A stretch of 64,000 nucleotides of DNA from Microlunatus antarcticus (GTDB lineage Bacteria > Actinomycetota > Actinomycetes > Propionibacteriales > Propionibacteriaceae), in assembly GCF_014193425.1 (NCBI RefSeq), contig NZ_JACHZG010000001.1, forward strand, positions 3,100,001 to 3,164,000. The letters are read 5' to 3'. The translations under genes and the position numbers were made by a program. The first letter of the stretch is position 1, and every line of letters starts with the position of its first letter. The notes beneath the pieces were generated by a model, which saw only the letters and a program-made list of their open reading frames with translations, was not told where the DNA came from and did not search any database. Shown in pieces: positions 62,140 to 64,000 of the stretch.

Positions 62140-64000
62140 GTGACACTTCTGGAGCAGGGCGGTCAGCCCACCACCATCGACGAGTACACCGAGTGGAACG
62201 CGCGCGAGCTGAGCCGTCAGGCCGTCAGCCGGCGGAGCGTGCTGAAGGCGGTGATGGCCGGGGCCGGCGGCTACGCGGCGGCGCAGTTCGGCCTGGCCAA
62301 CGCCGCGTTCGCCGCGGGCGGAGGCACGATCGGCACGTCCGGGACGGTGATCTCGGGTCGCCACCTGTCCTTCGTCCAGGGCAAGCACGACCGTCCGGAC
62401 AACGCCATGGCCGTGACGGCGCAGCTGGTCAGCAAGACGGGGATGCTGCCGTCCAAGCTGCGCTGCTTCGTCGACGTCGGCACCGAGCCCGGCCACTACG
62501 GCGAGCGCTACGAGGCCGAGATCGTCCACCTCGTCGGCCAGTACGCCATCCCGGGCGGCCCGGTCGGCAGCCAGTTCTACGCCAAGGCGGTGCTCGACGG
62601 GCTGCGGGCCGACAAGGTCTACCACTACCGCCTGCGGCTGTCGGACGGCGCGAAGAGCGGGACGGCGTACTTCACCACCGCACCCAAGCCGGCCAAAGGC
62701 AGGCGGAACCACCGCAGCGAGGTGCCCGAGGAGTTCACCTTCACCGCCTTCGCCGACGTCGGCACGAACAACGCCCCGACCGACCCGAAGTTCGCGTGGA
62801 ACCAGGACCCGGACGTGGTCAAGAACGCCGGCGGCACCTGGCCCGGCGGCCTCTTCGACAACAACTACTACAACCCGGCCGACCCGGTCGCCGGCACGAG
62901 CGGGCGCGACCCCCACCCGGCGGCGACGCAGACGAACCTGATGGCCTCGCAGCGACCCGTCTTCACCCTGCTCGCGGGCGACATCTGCTACGCCGACCCG
63001 GGGGGCAGCGGCCTCCCGGCCGACGACTCCCACACCCCGCTCGGGACGTCGGCACCGGGAACGAACCTCTACAACCCGTACGTCTGGGACGTCTTCCTCA
63101 ACCAGATCGAGAGCCAGGCGGCCTTCACGCCGTGGATGTTCGCGACCGGCAACCACGACATGGAGCCCCTGTACGGAAACACGGTGCAGCTGGGCGACAG
63201 CCCGACGCACGGCTACGGCGGGCACCTGGACCGGCTCGACCTGCCGGGCAACGGGCCCAAGGGGTGCCCGTCGGTCTACGAGTTCGTCTACGGCAACGTC
63301 GCGGTGATCTCGGTCGACGCGAACGAGCTCAGCAACGAGATCCAGACCAACAAGGGTTACTCGAACGGCGCCCAGCTGGCCTGGCTGGAGCGCACCCTCA
63401 AGCGGTGGCGGACCGACGCCGACGAGGCGCCGGGCATCGACTTCGTCGTCGCCTTCTTCCACCACTGCGCCTACTCGACGACCAACAACCACGCCTCCGA
63501 CGGCGGGCTGCGCGACGCGCTCGACCCGCTCTTCTCGCGCTACGAGGTCGACCTCGTGGTGCAGGGCCACAACCACCTGCTCGAGCGGACCGACCCGATC
63601 AAGTACGGCAAGCCGACCCGGACGGCACCCGACGGCTCGGTCGTCCAGCCCCAGGTCGACGGGGTGACGTACATCTGCGTCGGCAGCGGCGGGCGTCCGC
63701 GCTACCCGTTCCGTCCGGCTCCGAGCGCCGACGCGCCGGCTCCCGCGGGCGTCACGCCGACCGGCCCGCAGGCTCTGCCCGAGGGTCAGCGCTACCGCGG
63801 GTACGCGCCTCCCGGCGGCGAGAACAGCGCGGAGAACAACACCGAGAACGTCCTCAACAGCTACTACTGGTCGGCGGACGGCACGGCGAAGAACGCCTCC
63901 GGCTACCTGCAGGGGACGAAGGTGCCCGAGGTCGTGGGCTGGTCGCAGGTGCGCTACGACGCGTACGCGTTCCTGGCCATCGACGTGAAGCCGGCCCTGC
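62140..64000 (+). CDS. Purple acid phosphatase-like metallophosphoesterase, 3' truncated by window edge
   Basis: The frame from GTG 62140 is open to base 64000: 620 codons visible, the end lies outside. A twin-Arg segment (SRRSVLKAVMAGAG, about 27-40) and hydrophobic stretch to about 55 indicate Tat export. A fibronectin-like N-terminal domain (about 65-185) ends in KVYHYRLRLSDG, as in purple acid phosphatases. Metallophosphoesterase motifs: FTAFADVGT (about 204, first Asp), LLAGDICYADPG (about 280), FATGNHDME (about 336), VVAFFHHCAYST (about 440) and VQGHNHLLERTD (about 474). These give the metal ligands of the family. A PHO-box-like site upstream supports a phosphate-scavenging role. Confidence 0.9.
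   Translation, partial: MTLLEQGGQPTTIDEYTEWNARELSRQAVSRRSVLKAVMAGAGGYAAAQFGLANAAFAAGGGTIGTSGTVISGRHLSFVQGKHDRPDNAMAVTAQLVSKTGMLPSKLRCFVDVGTEPGHYGERYEAEIVHLVGQYAIPGGPVGSQFYAKAVLDGLRADKVYHYRLRLSDGAKSGTAYFTTAPKPAKGRRNHRSEVPEEFTFTAFADVGTNNAPTDPKFAWNQDPDVVKNAGGTWPGGLFDNNYYNPADPVAGTSGRDPHPAATQTNLMASQRPVFTLLAGDICYADPGGSGLPADDSHTPLGTSAPGTNLYNPYVWDVFLNQIESQAAFTPWMFATGNHDMEPLYGNTVQLGDSPTHGYGGHLDRLDLPGNGPKGCPSVYEFVYGNVAVISVDANELSNEIQTNKGYSNGAQLAWLERTLKRWRTDADEAPGIDFVVAFFHHCAYSTTNNHASDGGLRDALDPLFSRYEVDLVVQGHNHLLERTDPIKYGKPTRTAPDGSVVQPQVDGVTYICVGSGGRPRYPFRPAPSADAPAPAGVTPTGPQALPEGQRYRGYAPPGGENSAENNTENVLNSYYWSADGTAKNASGYLQGTKVPEVVGWSQVRYDAYAFLAIDVKPAL

Noticed and set aside
62077-63576. Long minus-strand ORF (499 codons)
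   Set aside because: Antisense shadow of the metallophosphoesterase gene; the product is Val/Arg/Gly-rich without domains, and the plus strand carries complete catalytic motifs.

Overview
The window is chromosomal DNA from a high-GC actinobacterium. The gene content points to the Propionibacteriales (Nocardioidaceae or Propionibacteriaceae, for example Microlunatus/Friedmanniella-like). The evidence is a strong G/C third-position bias, many GTG starts, GTGA/ATGA stop-start overlaps, TANNNT -10 boxes 6-7 nt from start codons (leaderless genes), and the actinobacterial core block uppS/recO ... era - cytidine-deaminase-like - CorC - ybeY - phoH ... rsmE - dnaJ - hrcA. The genus is an inference. 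No tRNA, rRNA, CRISPR array, prophage, transposase or origin was seen, and no gene-free stretch exceeds 300 bases.

Layout. 1-5.5 kb: the 3' part of a GH92 alpha-mannosidase, a GT4 glycosyltransferase, a small membrane protein, a secreted protein and a PepSY lipoprotein. 5.5-17.1 kb: housekeeping genes, namely uppS and recO (divergent, apparently sharing one -10), an M1 peptidase, a proline racemase-type enzyme, leuA with a leaderless leucine-rich leader peptide and alternative hairpins, a tandem GNAT protein, then the coupled leftward string phoH-ybeY-corC-CDA-like-era. 17.2-24.1 kb: an accessory block between phoH and rsmE containing a nonsense-mutated dihydrofolate-reductase-like gene, proline iminopeptidase, a DUF5709-type protein, an inositol-monophosphatase-type enzyme, a ROK sugar kinase and a large secreted glycine-rich/Ig-like protein. 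24.2-27.2 kb: hrcA-dnaJ-rsmE with a CIRCE operator. 28-31 kb: a DUF4397 surface protein, class F sortase, ECF sigma factor and zinc anti-sigma factor. 31-39.3 kb: many small accessory genes, including several GNATs, a GAF protein, an XRE/MmyB-type regulator and a cyclophilin-like lipoprotein coupled to a PEP-mutase-family enzyme. 39.3-45.8 kb: two NarL-type two-component systems, each divergent from a membrane-protein gene. 45.8-54.2 kb: LacI and GntR regulators around a PLP enzyme and a sugar-type ABC importer without its own ATPase, a Lon-N domain protein, and a Gfo/Idh/MocA oxidoreductase with a LacI-like operator. 55-64 kb: an apparent phosphate-starvation region, with a leftward ABC exporter plus propeller-phosphoesterase operon and a rightward purple-acid-phosphatase-like gene, both preceded by PHO-box-like GTTCA repeats, flanking a GT39-like membrane glycosyltransferase. 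The phosphatase gene runs off the right edge.

The most notable non-coding findings are the leuA attenuator (leader 11684-11746, hairpins to 11623), the candidate PHO boxes, an inverted repeat whose loop holds the racemase promoter, and a set of long, unrelated or semi-related inverted repeats at gene ends. I found no clearly new multi-gene defence or metabolic system. The PLP-enzyme/ABC locus and the DUF4397-sortase-sigma locus are the best candidates for uncharacterised functions.
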